Source: Castellaniella hirudinis_A
GTDB taxonomy: Bacteria > Pseudomonadota > Gammaproteobacteria > Burkholderiales > Burkholderiaceae_B
DNA length: 64,000 nt
Direction: 5' to 3'
Assembly: GCF_047468865.1 (NCBI RefSeq)
Contig: NZ_JBLGTV010000001.1
Span: forward strand, 671,639 to 735,638
Shown here: positions 45,594-54,249 of the stretch, one piece after another
Layout: every line of letters begins with the position of its first letter
Numbering within the stretch: the stretch's first letter is position 1
Position numbers and translations under genes: made by a program
Notes under the pieces: generated by a model
Databases searched by the model: none
Seen by the model: the letters and a program-made list of their open reading frames with translations, nothing else
What the model was told of the DNA's origin: nothing

Positions 45594-46372
45594 ACCCCGT
45601 CAACCTGCAAGCCGCCATTCTGCCCGTCAACGCGGGCTGGGGTTGGATCATCCAGGGCTACGCCCTGTGCCGGCGACAGCCTTCCGCCATGCTGTTCTGG
45701 AGCGTCGCCACCAGTTTCCTGATCAACCTGGGCTCGATCATCCCGTTGCTGGGCCAGATGATTCTGATCGTCCTGACCCCCCTGCTGACTTTCCTGACCC
45801 TGTGCGCGGGCCGCCACCTGAGCCAGGGCCAGCGCATGCTGCCCGGCATGTGGCTGGCCCCGGCGACAACGCCCGGAACCACCCCCACCCTGCTGCGTCT
45901 GGGCCTGGTGTATTTCGCCTGCTCGGTATTGGCCGCCTTCGCGGCCGTGCTGCCCTTCATGGCCCAGTTGCTGGCCGCCATGGGGGGGCAGGCCCAGCCC
46001 GACTACACCGCCCTGGCTCAGGCCATGACCGGCCCGCTGGTGCTGTTCGGCGCTTTCTACGTGGTCTTGTCGGCCCTGTTCTGGCACGCCCCGGCCCTGA
46101 TGGGCTGGCACCGGCTGCCGCTGCGCCGGGCCCTGTTTTATTCCATGGTGGCCTGCTGGCGCAACAAGTGGCCCATCGTCCTGTACGCCGGCACCTGGGC
46201 CGCCGTATTCTACGGCGCGCATCTGCTGTTGGATGCCCTGGCGGGCACGGGCCTGCCGGCGAACCTGCTGGCGTGGAGCTCGCTGCTGCTGGACATCGTG
46301 GTGACCGCCTTGCTGTACAGCACGTTCTACCCCATCTACGCCACCATATTCAGGGACGCCCAGGCCAGTTGA
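45590..46372 (+). CDS. BPSS1780-family integral membrane protein
   Basis: This 260-residue protein has about six hydrophobic spans and the N-terminus VNAGWGWIIQGYALCRRQP, typical of a betaproteobacterial membrane family of unknown function (BPSS1780). It is translationally coupled to thrB. Its last 37 bases overlap the end of the convergent DUF192 gene. Confidence 0.82.
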   Translation: MNPVNLQAAILPVNAGWGWIIQGYALCRRQPSAMLFWSVATSFLINLGSIIPLLGQMILIVLTPLLTFLTLCAGRHLSQGQRMLPGMWLAPATTPGTTPTLLRLGLVYFACSVLAAFAAVLPFMAQLLAAMGGQAQPDYTALAQAMTGPLVLFGAFYVVLSALFWHAPALMGWHRLPLRRALFYSMVACWRNKWPIVLYAGTWAAVFYGAHLLLDALAGTGLPANLLAWSSLLLDIVVTALLYSTFYPIYATIFRDAQAS

Positions 46373-46731
46373 ATCCTGGCCCGCCAGCCAGACTGGCCGC
46401 AGTAGGCCGCGGGCAGCTCGATGACGGCCTCGGCCCGCCCGCACCAGACCAGCCGGTTGGGCGCCAAAGACGGCACGCACCGCACAACCCCGCCCCGGGC
46501 ATCGACGAACACCACATCCAGGGGCTGCGCCAAGCCCCCGGTATGCACCGCCTTGCAGCGCCTGAACACCAGCCCCCAGGGCTGATCGCCCCAGGCGGGC
46601 CAGGCATGCAGGCCCCGCAACCGCGGGCCAAAGCCATGGGCCAGACGCAAAGACAAGACATGCGGCCGGCGGCACCACGCCGGCGAGTCTCTCGGCCCGC
46701 CGCCCGGCGGCCGCCAGAGCAGCCGGTTCAC
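46336..46731 (-). CDS. DUF192-family protein at end of the tad operon
   Basis: This 131-residue protein has the DUF192 core: a RRCKAVHTGGLAQPLDVVFVD stretch, RLVWCGRAEAVIELPA, and a conserved small-beta fold pattern. The GTG start overlaps the TadC stop (GTGA). Family function is unknown. Members often sit at the end of pilus or secretion operons in Burkholderiales. The N-terminus lacks an obvious signal peptide. Confidence 0.78.
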   Translation of the reverse strand: MNRLLWRPPGGGPRDSPAWCRRPHVLSLRLAHGFGPRLRGLHAWPAWGDQPWGLVFRRCKAVHTGGLAQPLDVVFVDARGGVVRCVPSLAPNRLVWCGRAEAVIELPAAYCGQSGWRARIQLAWASLNMVA

Positions 46732-47588
46732 AAGCCCGCATCCATGAGCTTCACCGCCACAGGAAAGCCGATCACCAGAAACGTGCAGGGAAAAATGCAC
46801 AGCACCATCGGAAACAGCATCTTGACGGGCGCCTGCAAGGCCAGGGTCTCGGCGCGCAAAAAACGTTCGCTGCGCTGACGCTCGGCCTGGGCGCGCAGCA
46901 CCGGCCCGAGGCTCATGCCCAAGTGATCGGCCTGCGCCAGGGACAGCACCAGGCTGCGCACACCCGGCAGATCCGTCCAATCCGCCCATTGGGCCAGCCA
47001 GTCGGCGCGCCCCAGCCCGGTGCGCTCCAGCGCGAAGGCATCGCGCAGGCTTTGACGCAAAGGCCCGGCAGGCGCGTGATCGGCCACTTGGCGCAGGGAC
47101 GCCTGCAGACTGAGCCCCGCCTCGACGCACAGCGTCATGAGATCCAGCATGAACGGCAGCTCACGCAGCATGCGCTGGCGCCGCGCAGCGGCCCGGCGGC
47201 GCAGAAATTGGTTGGGCCAGAGAAAAGCGGCGAGCGCCAGGGCCGCCGACCACAACGGCACGAACCGCCAGGACAGGCCGAACCCGGCGGCGATCAGCGC
47301 GCCGATCCCCAGGCCCAAGGCTGCCAACAACACCCGGGCCGCCAGCCAGTGCTCGGCCCGCCAGGCGTCCGCCAGGCCGGCGCGAGGCCCCCATTGCCGC
47401 AAATGACGGCGCATGGCCCAGCTGACCCAGGGCGCGCACCAGGGAGCCAGCGCCCGCACCCAGGGCCACCAGAATGCCCGCCGATCCCGACCGGCGGCCC
47501 CCTCGCCGGCCCAGGGCCAACCCAACACCCAGCACGACAAACTCACGGCGACCCCTACCAGGGCCAATCCCAACCAGAACCCGATCAT
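46728..47588 (-). CDS. tadC: Tad pilus inner-membrane platform protein TadC
   Basis: This 286-residue type II secretion F-domain protein has N-terminal membrane spans, a cytoplasmic GspF domain (LPFMLDLMTLCVEAGLSLQA, about 145-165) and a C-terminal anchor (MLFPMVLCIFPCTFLVIGFP). With TadB it forms the platform on which the TadA ATPase acts. AAGGAG precedes the start. A 15-bp repeat fills the gap after tadB. Confidence 0.92.
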   Translation of the reverse strand: MIGFWLGLALVGVAVSLSCWVLGWPWAGEGAAGRDRRAFWWPWVRALAPWCAPWVSWAMRRHLRQWGPRAGLADAWRAEHWLAARVLLAALGLGIGALIAAGFGLSWRFVPLWSAALALAAFLWPNQFLRRRAAARRQRMLRELPFMLDLMTLCVEAGLSLQASLRQVADHAPAGPLRQSLRDAFALERTGLGRADWLAQWADWTDLPGVRSLVLSLAQADHLGMSLGPVLRAQAERQRSERFLRAETLALQAPVKMLFPMVLCIFPCTFLVIGFPVAVKLMDAGL

Positions 47589-47604
47589 TCCCGTTCTCCT
47601 TTCC

Positions 47605-47694
47605 CTTCACTGATATGCCCGCCGATGGACGATGCGACAGTGGTTTACCCATCAGTGGCTTGTATTTCACTGACTTATGCGTCAACGGCTTATA
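47605..47694. repeat. Six-copy degenerate 15-bp tandem repeat between tadB and tadC
   Basis: Six consecutive 15-base units (47605, 47620, 47635, 47650, 47665, 47680) share a CRACNGRYTTATR-like pattern, for example CGTCAACGGCTTATA and CATCAGTGGCTTGTA; a partial seventh copy reaches 47707. The last units include the end of tadB. On the minus strand the units would encode YKPLT/YKPLM-like pentapeptides in a frame that no real gene uses. Confidence 0.65.
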
Positions 47695-48538
47695 CGTCAA
47701 TGGCCACCAGACGGCGTATCCAGACAATCCCCGCGATTTCCAGCCCCGCGATCAAGAGCAGCACCAGCCAGCCATACCAGGTTTGCCACATCAAGGCCAT
47801 GGCTTCGGGTTCCAGCTGGCTCAGTATCAGCATCAGGCACACGGGCAGACCGGCCATGACCTGGCTTTGCATGCGCCCCTGAGCCGTCAGGGCCTGGACG
47901 CGCCCCAACCAATGCTGCCGCGCCCGCAGCGTCCGGGCAATGCTTTCCAAGGTATCGGCCAGGCCGCCGCCCGTCTGGGCCGCCACCCCCAACGCCGACA
48001 CCACCAGGCCGCAAGACTCGGTCGGCAGGCGCTGGCGCAGATTGTGCAGGGCCTCATGCAGCCCCAGCCCCAGGCGCTGTTCGCGCAGCATCAAGGCGAA
48101 CTCTTGCGACAGGGGCGGCTGCGACTGCGCCACGATATGCTGCAAAGCGGGCTGCAGGCCCGACCCCGCGCGCAGCGCGCCCGCCAGGGCCTGCGCCAAC
48201 TCTGGCAGCTGCGCATCGAACGCGCGCGCCCGCCGCCGCCGCATCTGCTTCAACAGCAAAGCAGGCGCCAGCAACAGGCCCAGCAGCACGGGCGGCACCG
48301 CCCACCAACGCCCCACCAGCCAAGCCGCCAACACCAGCGCGGCGCCGCCCGCCCACCACAGGGCCGGCCGCAGCTGAACCACGTCCAGGAACAAAAAACT
48401 GGCGTCCAGCGTCTGCCGGGCGTCTTCCTGCAAACGCCGCGCATAAGCCTGCCAGGCGCGTCCTGCGCGCGCCAGCAGCAGCCAGGCCCCCACCGTCACG
48501 GCCCCGCCAATCAATAGAATCAGGCTGCCTTCCAGCAT
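47690..48538 (-). CDS. tadB: Tad pilus inner-membrane platform protein TadB
   Basis: This 282-residue GspF-domain protein has two N-terminal spans and a C-terminal span. LPELAQALAGALRAGSGLQPAL and GGGLADTLESIARTLRAR match the TadB/CpaG family. Its ATG shares a base with the TadA stop (TAATG). The end of the gene lies in a 15-bp repeat array. Confidence 0.92.
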   Translation of the reverse strand: MLEGSLILLIGGAVTVGAWLLLARAGRAWQAYARRLQEDARQTLDASFLFLDVVQLRPALWWAGGAALVLAAWLVGRWWAVPPVLLGLLLAPALLLKQMRRRRARAFDAQLPELAQALAGALRAGSGLQPALQHIVAQSQPPLSQEFALMLREQRLGLGLHEALHNLRQRLPTESCGLVVSALGVAAQTGGGLADTLESIARTLRARQHWLGRVQALTAQGRMQSQVMAGLPVCLMLILSQLEPEAMALMWQTWYGWLVLLLIAGLEIAGIVWIRRLVAIDV

Positions 48539-50286
48539 TACCCGGCTCCTGGATCGGCCGGCGCATCGACGGCCAGAGCCGCCCGGCCCTGGCGCACGGT
48601 GCGCTGGGTGAACAATTGCAGATCCAGGGCGCCGGGCCCGGTAAAGCCTTCGGGCATGAGGCCGCAACCCGTGAACACCGCCGGCGGACCCGGCTGGGCG
48701 GTAAAGAGCTCCTGCAGCTGGATGCGGCCGCCTTCCATCCCGGTGACCTGCACGATGGCGCTGACCAGCCGGCGGCCATCCGCCGCCCGGATCAGTTGCG
48801 CGATGATCTCGATGCTGGCGGCGATATGCTCGCGCACCGCCGCCAGCGGCAAGTCCATGCCGGCCATCAGGATCATGGTTTCCAGGCGGCCCAGGGCATC
48901 GCGCGGGCTGTTGGCGTGCAGCGTGGTCAAGGATCCCTCATGCCCCGTGTTCATGGCCGCCAGCATGTCAAAGGCTTCCGCCCCCCGGCACTCGCCCACC
49001 ACGATGCGATCCGGGCGCATGCGCAGGGCGTTGCGCACCAGATCGCGGATCTGCACCTGGCCGCGTCCCTCCAGGTTGGCGGGACGCGCTTCCAGGCTGA
49101 CCAAGTGACGGTGGTTCAGGCGCAGCTCGGCCGCATCCTCGATGGTGATGATCCGCTCGCCCGGGGGAATCGCATTCGACAGAATGTTCAGCAGACTGGT
49201 CTTGCCCGAGCCCGTCCCGCCGGAGACAAGCAGGTTTTTCCGGTGCCGCACGCAATGGCGCAGGAATTGGGCCATGGCCTCGTCCAGGGCCCCCACGGCC
49301 AGCAAATCCGGCATATCCAGGCGGCGCCGGGGAAACTTGCGAATGGTCAGGCTGGCCCCGCGCAGGGCGATGGGCGCGATCACCGCATTCACCCGCGAAC
49401 CGTCGCGCAAACGGGCATCCACCATGGGGGCGCTGTCGTCGATCCGCCGCCCGATCGGCGCCACGATCCGCTCCAGGACACCCAACACGGCCTGTTCGCT
49501 GCTGAAGCTGGATGGATCCCGCTCCAGGCGTCCCGCCCGCTCGACAAAAATCTCGTCATGCCGGTTGACCATGATTTCAGTCACACCGGCGTCCGCCAGC
49601 AAGGGTTCCAATGGCCCCAGGCCCACGGCTTCGTTCACCAGCTCGCGCACCATCCAGGCCCGATCCAGTTCAGGCGGCACATGATCTTCCGCGTCAATGC
49701 ACTGGCTCAGAATCCGAGTCGCCTCGGCGCGCAGCGCCGCGTCGCTCATGCCGGCGATATCCCGGCGCTTCAGTTGCAGGGCCTGGATCAGGTGGTCGTG
49801 CAGCCGGCGCCGCAATGCCGTCCAGGCCGGCGGCGACGCCGGGCGCTCCTGCGGCATCGGATCGGCCGCGGCCGCCGCGTCAGGCGCCGGCGCCGCCTCG
49901 GCCCGGTCTGATCCGCCCCCATGGCCGGCGGCGCCCGGTGCGGGCTCGGTGGCCGGCGACGCCGCCGCATGGGCCGGATCACCGCCCGGCCCATCCAGCA
50001 CGCGGGCATGGATCAAGCAGGGGCCGATCACCAGTTCGTCGCTGGGCAGCAAAGGGCCGTAGGATGCCACCCGCTGGCCGTTGACCTGGGAACCGAACAA
50101 AGAGCCGCCGTCCTCCAGCCACAGATCGCCGTCGCGCAGCAACAGCCGGGCATGATGGCGGGCCACGCGCCACGCCTTCAAGACCAGGCCGCAATCCGCC
50201 TCCCGGCCGATCTGCAGAGGCAAGCGATGCCGCCGCTGCTGGCGCTGGCCGTCTTCATAGTGCAAGTCCAAGACGATATGGTTCAT
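48538..50286 (-). CDS. tadA: Tad pilus ATPase (TadA/CpaF) with N-terminal FHA domain
   Basis: This 582-residue protein has two parts. Residues 1-100 look like a forkhead-associated domain: IGREADCGLVL with Gly27-Arg28, the RHHARL strand, and SQVNGQRV (Asn69-Gly70). After an Ala/Pro linker (100-155) comes a CpaF-type secretion ATPase with ITEIMVNRHDEIFVERAG-like N-domain, Walker A GGTGSGKT (356-363), the Asp-box ITIEDAAEL, and Walker B region MRPDRIVVGECRGAEA. CpaF powers pilus assembly. The FHA domain would bind a phosphothreonine protein. No Ser/Thr kinase is in the window. Confidence 0.93.
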   Translation of the reverse strand: MNHIVLDLHYEDGQRQQRRHRLPLQIGREADCGLVLKAWRVARHHARLLLRDGDLWLEDGGSLFGSQVNGQRVASYGPLLPSDELVIGPCLIHARVLDGPGGDPAHAAASPATEPAPGAAGHGGGSDRAEAAPAPDAAAAADPMPQERPASPPAWTALRRRLHDHLIQALQLKRRDIAGMSDAALRAEATRILSQCIDAEDHVPPELDRAWMVRELVNEAVGLGPLEPLLADAGVTEIMVNRHDEIFVERAGRLERDPSSFSSEQAVLGVLERIVAPIGRRIDDSAPMVDARLRDGSRVNAVIAPIALRGASLTIRKFPRRRLDMPDLLAVGALDEAMAQFLRHCVRHRKNLLVSGGTGSGKTSLLNILSNAIPPGERIITIEDAAELRLNHRHLVSLEARPANLEGRGQVQIRDLVRNALRMRPDRIVVGECRGAEAFDMLAAMNTGHEGSLTTLHANSPRDALGRLETMILMAGMDLPLAAVREHIAASIEIIAQLIRAADGRRLVSAIVQVTGMEGGRIQLQELFTAQPGPPAVFTGCGLMPEGFTGPGALDLQLFTQRTVRQGRAALAVDAPADPGAG

Positions 50287-50300
50287 GCGTGCTCCTGGTT

Positions 50301-51806
50301 TCAGGGTTTGGGCGGGATGCCCGGCAGGGGCAAAACCGGGTCGGGCGGCAAGGCCGGGACAGGCGCAGGCGCAGCGGCGACCCCCGGGATCGAGCCCAAT
50401 GAGGCGGCCGTTGCCGCCGAATGCCACTGCGACCCGGGCCCGCGAGCCCAGGGGTTCCAGGCGGCGCGGCCGGCCGCCGGCTCGGGGCCGGCGGCCTGGA
50501 TCGGACGGATCAGCGCAGGCGGCTGGGGAAACGCCTGCGTCAGGATGGCATCGGCCCGCGCCACCCGCGCGCGCACGCCGGGATGGTCGGCGGTCACCAA
50601 CTGCGGGGTCACCAGCACGGCCAGCTCGGTCTCGTTGCGCTGGAAACGGACGGAACGAAACAAGGCCCCCAGCACGGGCAAAGCGCCCAGCCCAGGCACC
50701 CGATCCACATTGTCGGCGGTGTCGCGCGAGAGAAAACCCGCCAGCACCAGGGTCTGCCCCGAGCGGACATTGAACTCCGTGGCCGTGCGCCGCGTTTTCA
50801 GGGACGGCCCCCCCGGCACCGACAACGCCGTGTCGATCGAGCTGACCTCGACTTCCAGGCGTGAGCGCACCGCGCCGCTGCGCTCGACCGAAGGCGTGAT
50901 GCGCAGGGACACCCCATAGGGCTTGAAAGCCGTCTGAGTGTTGCCATTGCGATCCACCGTGCTGTAGGGCACCTCGCCGCCCGCCAGGAATTCCGCCGTG
51001 GCGCCGCTGCGCGCCAGCAGTTGCGGCTGGGCCAGCACCACCGCCCGCCCTTCCTGGGCCAGGAGGTTGATCTTGGCCGACAACAGGGCGTTGACCCCGA
51101 AGTACCCCGCCGCCCCGGCCGCCGGGAAGGCCAGGGGGACGACGGACTCTCCCGGGCGGTCGGCAAAGCGCCGCGACCCGGCATCCCACCCTGCCCCGGC
51201 CTGCACACCGCCTTCGGGCTGCGGCGACCAGCGCAACCCCAGTTCGCGCATCAGGCTTTTGGGCACTTCCACCACCTGCACGTCCAACAGAACCATTTGA
51301 TCCCAGCCCACCGTGCCGGTGAAATCCAGCAATTGCGGATAACGGCGCCCGAGTTCGCCCAGGCGCTGGCGATCCGCATCCGACAAGGCATCGCCTTCGA
51401 TGAGCAATTTATCGCCCAGGCGGGTGATTTTCGCCCCGGGAATGCGCTCGATGACCGAACGCAGCTCATCCTGCAACTGCCGGCTGCCTTCGGGCGCGAC
51501 CGCCACGGCATAGCGCTGAACCTGGCCATCGGCGGTCCAGGTGTGCACGGTCGTAAACCCCGGCTTGCGGGCAAACAGAATCACTTCGCGGTCGTCGGTG
51601 CTGACCGCATTGAGCAACTGGCCATCGCCCACCGCGACCCGCGCCACCCCGGGAATCCCCAGCACCCGAACCTCGCCCACCTGCAACGCGATCAGGGTCT
51701 CGGTCATGGTTTCCGCATGCGCGGGGGCCAGCAGCGGCAAGAGCAGGCAAACCACCCGGCCCAGGCCCCAGGCGCGGGACATCCGTATCCGGCGCGGGCG
51801 GCTCAT
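50301..51806 (-). CDS. cpaC: Tad pilus outer-membrane secretin CpaC/RcpA
   Basis: This 501-residue secretin has a signal peptide (about 12-32), the CpaC N-domain (ALQVGEVRVLGIPGVARVAVGD), a BON-like segment, and the secretin core with VPGLGALPVLGALFRS near residues 367-382. It ends in a Pro/Ala-rich tail. It forms the outer-membrane pore of the pilus. Its start overlaps the CpaB stop (ATGA). Confidence 0.92.
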   Translation of the reverse strand: MSRPRRIRMSRAWGLGRVVCLLLPLLAPAHAETMTETLIALQVGEVRVLGIPGVARVAVGDGQLLNAVSTDDREVILFARKPGFTTVHTWTADGQVQRYAVAVAPEGSRQLQDELRSVIERIPGAKITRLGDKLLIEGDALSDADRQRLGELGRRYPQLLDFTGTVGWDQMVLLDVQVVEVPKSLMRELGLRWSPQPEGGVQAGAGWDAGSRRFADRPGESVVPLAFPAAGAAGYFGVNALLSAKINLLAQEGRAVVLAQPQLLARSGATAEFLAGGEVPYSTVDRNGNTQTAFKPYGVSLRITPSVERSGAVRSRLEVEVSSIDTALSVPGGPSLKTRRTATEFNVRSGQTLVLAGFLSRDTADNVDRVPGLGALPVLGALFRSVRFQRNETELAVLVTPQLVTADHPGVRARVARADAILTQAFPQPPALIRPIQAAGPEPAAGRAAWNPWARGPGSQWHSAATAASLGSIPGVAAAPAPVPALPPDPVLPLPGIPPKP

Positions 51807-52831
51807 GGCTGATTCTCCTGAGCGGCGTCCTCGTCCCCGCCCAAAGCGGCGGCCAGGTCGCCCGGCGGCGCGGCCGCCGCCAAGGCGCTGTGCTGCTTGT
51901 CCAGCAGCCAGGCCGGCGCCAGCCCGGCGGCGACAGATTGCGCCCAGGCCGCGCTGAGGGCCTGCTGGACAGGCAAGTCAAACAACCCGTTGCCCGGTGC
52001 CAGATCCGGTTTTTGCGGCAGCGCCCAGGCCGGCATCCCGCGCGCGGTGGATTCGCCATACAGAATGACCGCCTTGCGGGCCGGCTTCGGCGCGGGGGCG
52101 CTGACCCCCAGCAAGGCGGCCAGATCGCCGCGCGATGCCCGCCGGTCGGCCTGCGCATCCTCGGGGTGGCGCAAAATGGCTGTCAAACTGCCCGCCTGGC
52201 GCGCCGCCACCAGCTTCACGACATCCTCCGGCGCGGCATCCAGCGTCACGGTGGAATACGAGGAATCGTCGCCGGTGGCCTCGTTCAAGCGGGTTTCGCG
52301 GCCTGTCGCCAGCACCAGCACCCCTTGCAGCAGCGGCGCGGTCAGACGCTTGCGCCGATGGTCGAACGACACGTACAAATCAATCAAATCCCCCGGCTGC
52401 AACAAGCCGGACAAAGCATTGACCTGGTCGACCGGCAGCGTGATGGCGCGCCGGCCCGGGGCCAGCTGGGCGGAAAAACTGGCCTGCGGCCGGCGCACAT
52501 GGGCGGCCACGAAGGCATCGCCCGCCTGCAGGCGCGTCGTCAACAGCTGCCCTTCCAGATCGGCATAGCGCGTCACCGGCACCGTGTCGCGGCCAACCCA
52601 CTGGGCGGGGAAACTGCGGATCGCCAGGTGTTCGGGCAGCAGGCGGGTGCCCATGGGCAGATCGTGGGCGGCCACGATGCGTTCGACCATGGGCAGGCGC
52701 GCCTGAGCCTCGGCCTGCTGCACGCGCGCACGCACGTGCAGCGCCAGAAACAGCGCCGCCAGCAGCCCGGCGCCCAACGCCAGGCCGCCCAGGATCACGG
52801 GCCGGGGAATACGCGGGACAGGTGTTTTCAT
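51803..52831 (-). CDS. cpaB: Tad pilus assembly protein CpaB/RcpC
   Basis: This 342-residue protein has an N-terminal membrane anchor (about 10-30) and an SAF domain with IVAAHDLPMGTRLLPEHLAIRS. The RcpC region GRRAITLPVDQVNALSGLLQPGDLIDLYV is typical of CpaB. It helps assemble or stabilise the secretin and may bind peptidoglycan. The Ala-rich C-terminus is longer than in many homologues. Start and stop overlap neighbours by 4 bases each. Confidence 0.92.
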   Translation of the reverse strand: MKTPVPRIPRPVILGGLALGAGLLAALFLALHVRARVQQAEAQARLPMVERIVAAHDLPMGTRLLPEHLAIRSFPAQWVGRDTVPVTRYADLEGQLLTTRLQAGDAFVAAHVRRPQASFSAQLAPGRRAITLPVDQVNALSGLLQPGDLIDLYVSFDHRRKRLTAPLLQGVLVLATGRETRLNEATGDDSSYSTVTLDAAPEDVVKLVAARQAGSLTAILRHPEDAQADRRASRGDLAALLGVSAPAPKPARKAVILYGESTARGMPAWALPQKPDLAPGNGLFDLPVQQALSAAWAQSVAAGLAPAWLLDKQHSALAAAAPPGDLAAALGGDEDAAQENQP

Positions 52832-53532
52832 GAGGGTTCCTTCGGTCGATGCCAAAAGGTCAAGGCAATGGAAGCGGGCCGCGCCACCAGAGCGACGGTC
52901 AAGGCGCCTTCCCGCGGGTGACGCCACTCGGCGGCCCAGGCGGCGGACGCGTCGCCGGCATCGGGCCGCCAGCCGTGCGCGCGCAAGGCCCGGTGCACAC
53001 TGGCCCGAACCTGGCGCAGCGTCCCTGGACAATCGAAACTGGCCCAGGACACGGCATCCGCCGAGGCCCCGTCGGCCAGCTGGAAAACCCGGCGGGCGCC
53101 ACCCGGCGCCAGGCGGGCGGGATCGAAGCGCCAGGGCCGGAGCGCCGGCGCCAGCCGGGACACCTGGCCGATCGTCCCCCGCCCCTGGGCGCGCAGTTGT
53201 ACCAGCCAATGGCGCCGCCGATCCGTCCCGGACAGAAACCAGGCGCCCGCGGAAAACTGCAGGCGCGTCAGCCGCGAACCGGCCGCCCGGCTGAGTCGGG
53301 CCGCCGCCTGGGCCGGCGGCAGCGGCGCCCGGAACTGGCGCACCATGAGTTGCGCCCGGGGCCAATGAAACTGCTGCGCGGCAGACCAGCGCCAATCGGC
53401 CAGCGCGGTATCGCGGGACGGATCCCAGTCCGCGGGCACGGGCGCGGCCAGCGCGGCCCCCGAGGCAAGGCAGGCCACGAGCAGCCCTAATGCGCGCCAT
53501 GCGAATCGCATGCTCATGAATTGCACGCTCAT
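52828..53532 (-). CDS. Unrecognised exported protein of the tad operon
   Basis: This 234-residue protein has a predicted cleavable signal (about 8-30, ending SGAALAAPVPADW). The mature part is rich in Trp, Arg and Ala, with repeated short beta-like stretches such as WRWSAAQQFHWPRAQLMVRQF and ASIALTFWHR. I do not recognise a domain. Four-base overlaps with cpaB and the TadE-like gene put it firmly in the pilus operon, so a periplasmic pilus accessory role is likely. Confidence 0.7.
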   Translation of the reverse strand: MSVQFMSMRFAWRALGLLVACLASGAALAAPVPADWDPSRDTALADWRWSAAQQFHWPRAQLMVRQFRAPLPPAQAAARLSRAAGSRLTRLQFSAGAWFLSGTDRRRHWLVQLRAQGRGTIGQVSRLAPALRPWRFDPARLAPGGARRVFQLADGASADAVSWASFDCPGTLRQVRASVHRALRAHGWRPDAGDASAAWAAEWRHPREGALTVALVARPASIALTFWHRPKEPS

Positions 53533-54248
53533 GGCGCCTCCCCGGGGCCAAGGTGATGTTCAGGCAGCGCGGCGGCCCAGGGCCGCACCCAATCCCAGAC
53601 GGGACGCGCCCGGCCCCAGGCGGCGTCCACGCCCTGCAATCGGGCATCCATTGCCTGGCCCAGCGACAGGGAGGATTGCGCCCAACGGCCCCAGGCATGC
53701 GGACTGTCTTCCAGCACCGCCTGTACGGCCTCGTCGTCCTGCGCCGCCCCCGCGCCGCGCAAAATCGAAGTCTGACGCCGCCACGACAGGGCCTGGCGGT
53801 CAAAGCCGCGCAGGCTGTCCGTCCAGGCGTCGTGCCCTTGCGTCTGGACGCCCGCTTGCGCGCGCGCCACGGCGATGTCCCCCAGCCGCAGCTCGGCGCG
53901 CAGCGCGCCGGTGTCTCGAATCGGGTCGCCGACCTGCTGATCGGGGACGACCGGACTGTCCGCCACGGCGACCCAGGCGGGTGTCCGCAGCAAATCCGAC
54001 CCTTGCCGGGTCTGCCACCGCTGCCCGGCGGCGTTCAGTTCCAACGCGGCCTCGTCCGTCAAGGCCTGCGCCGTCAACCCCTGATGGGCATACGCAAACG
54101 CCGCCCGGCGGCTGGCATGCAAAAGCTGCAAATCCACATCCTGCAAACGGCCGAGCCACGCCACGGCCAGCCACAAACTGGCCAGACAGCCAAACACCAC
54201 CAGGGTCTCGGCCAGGGCTTGCCCGGCCTGCCGCGCGCCATGCCGCAT
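53529..54248 (-). CDS. TadE-like pseudopilin/assembly protein
   Basis: This 239-residue protein has a short basic N-terminus and GQALAETLVVFGCLASLWLAVAWLG (about residues 9-33). That is the pilin-like helix with the glutamate of TadE/TadF minor pilins. The rest is periplasmic and unassigned. The ATG at 54246-54248 is preferred over a long upstream frame because it starts the pilin-like helix. It overlaps the next gene by 4 bases. Confidence 0.75.
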   Translation of the reverse strand: MRHGARQAGQALAETLVVFGCLASLWLAVAWLGRLQDVDLQLLHASRRAAFAYAHQGLTAQALTDEAALELNAAGQRWQTRQGSDLLRTPAWVAVADSPVVPDQQVGDPIRDTGALRAELRLGDIAVARAQAGVQTQGHDAWTDSLRGFDRQALSWRRQTSILRGAGAAQDDEAVQAVLEDSPHAWGRWAQSSLSLGQAMDARLQGVDAAWGRARPVWDWVRPWAAALPEHHLGPGEAP

Positions 54249-54249
54249 G

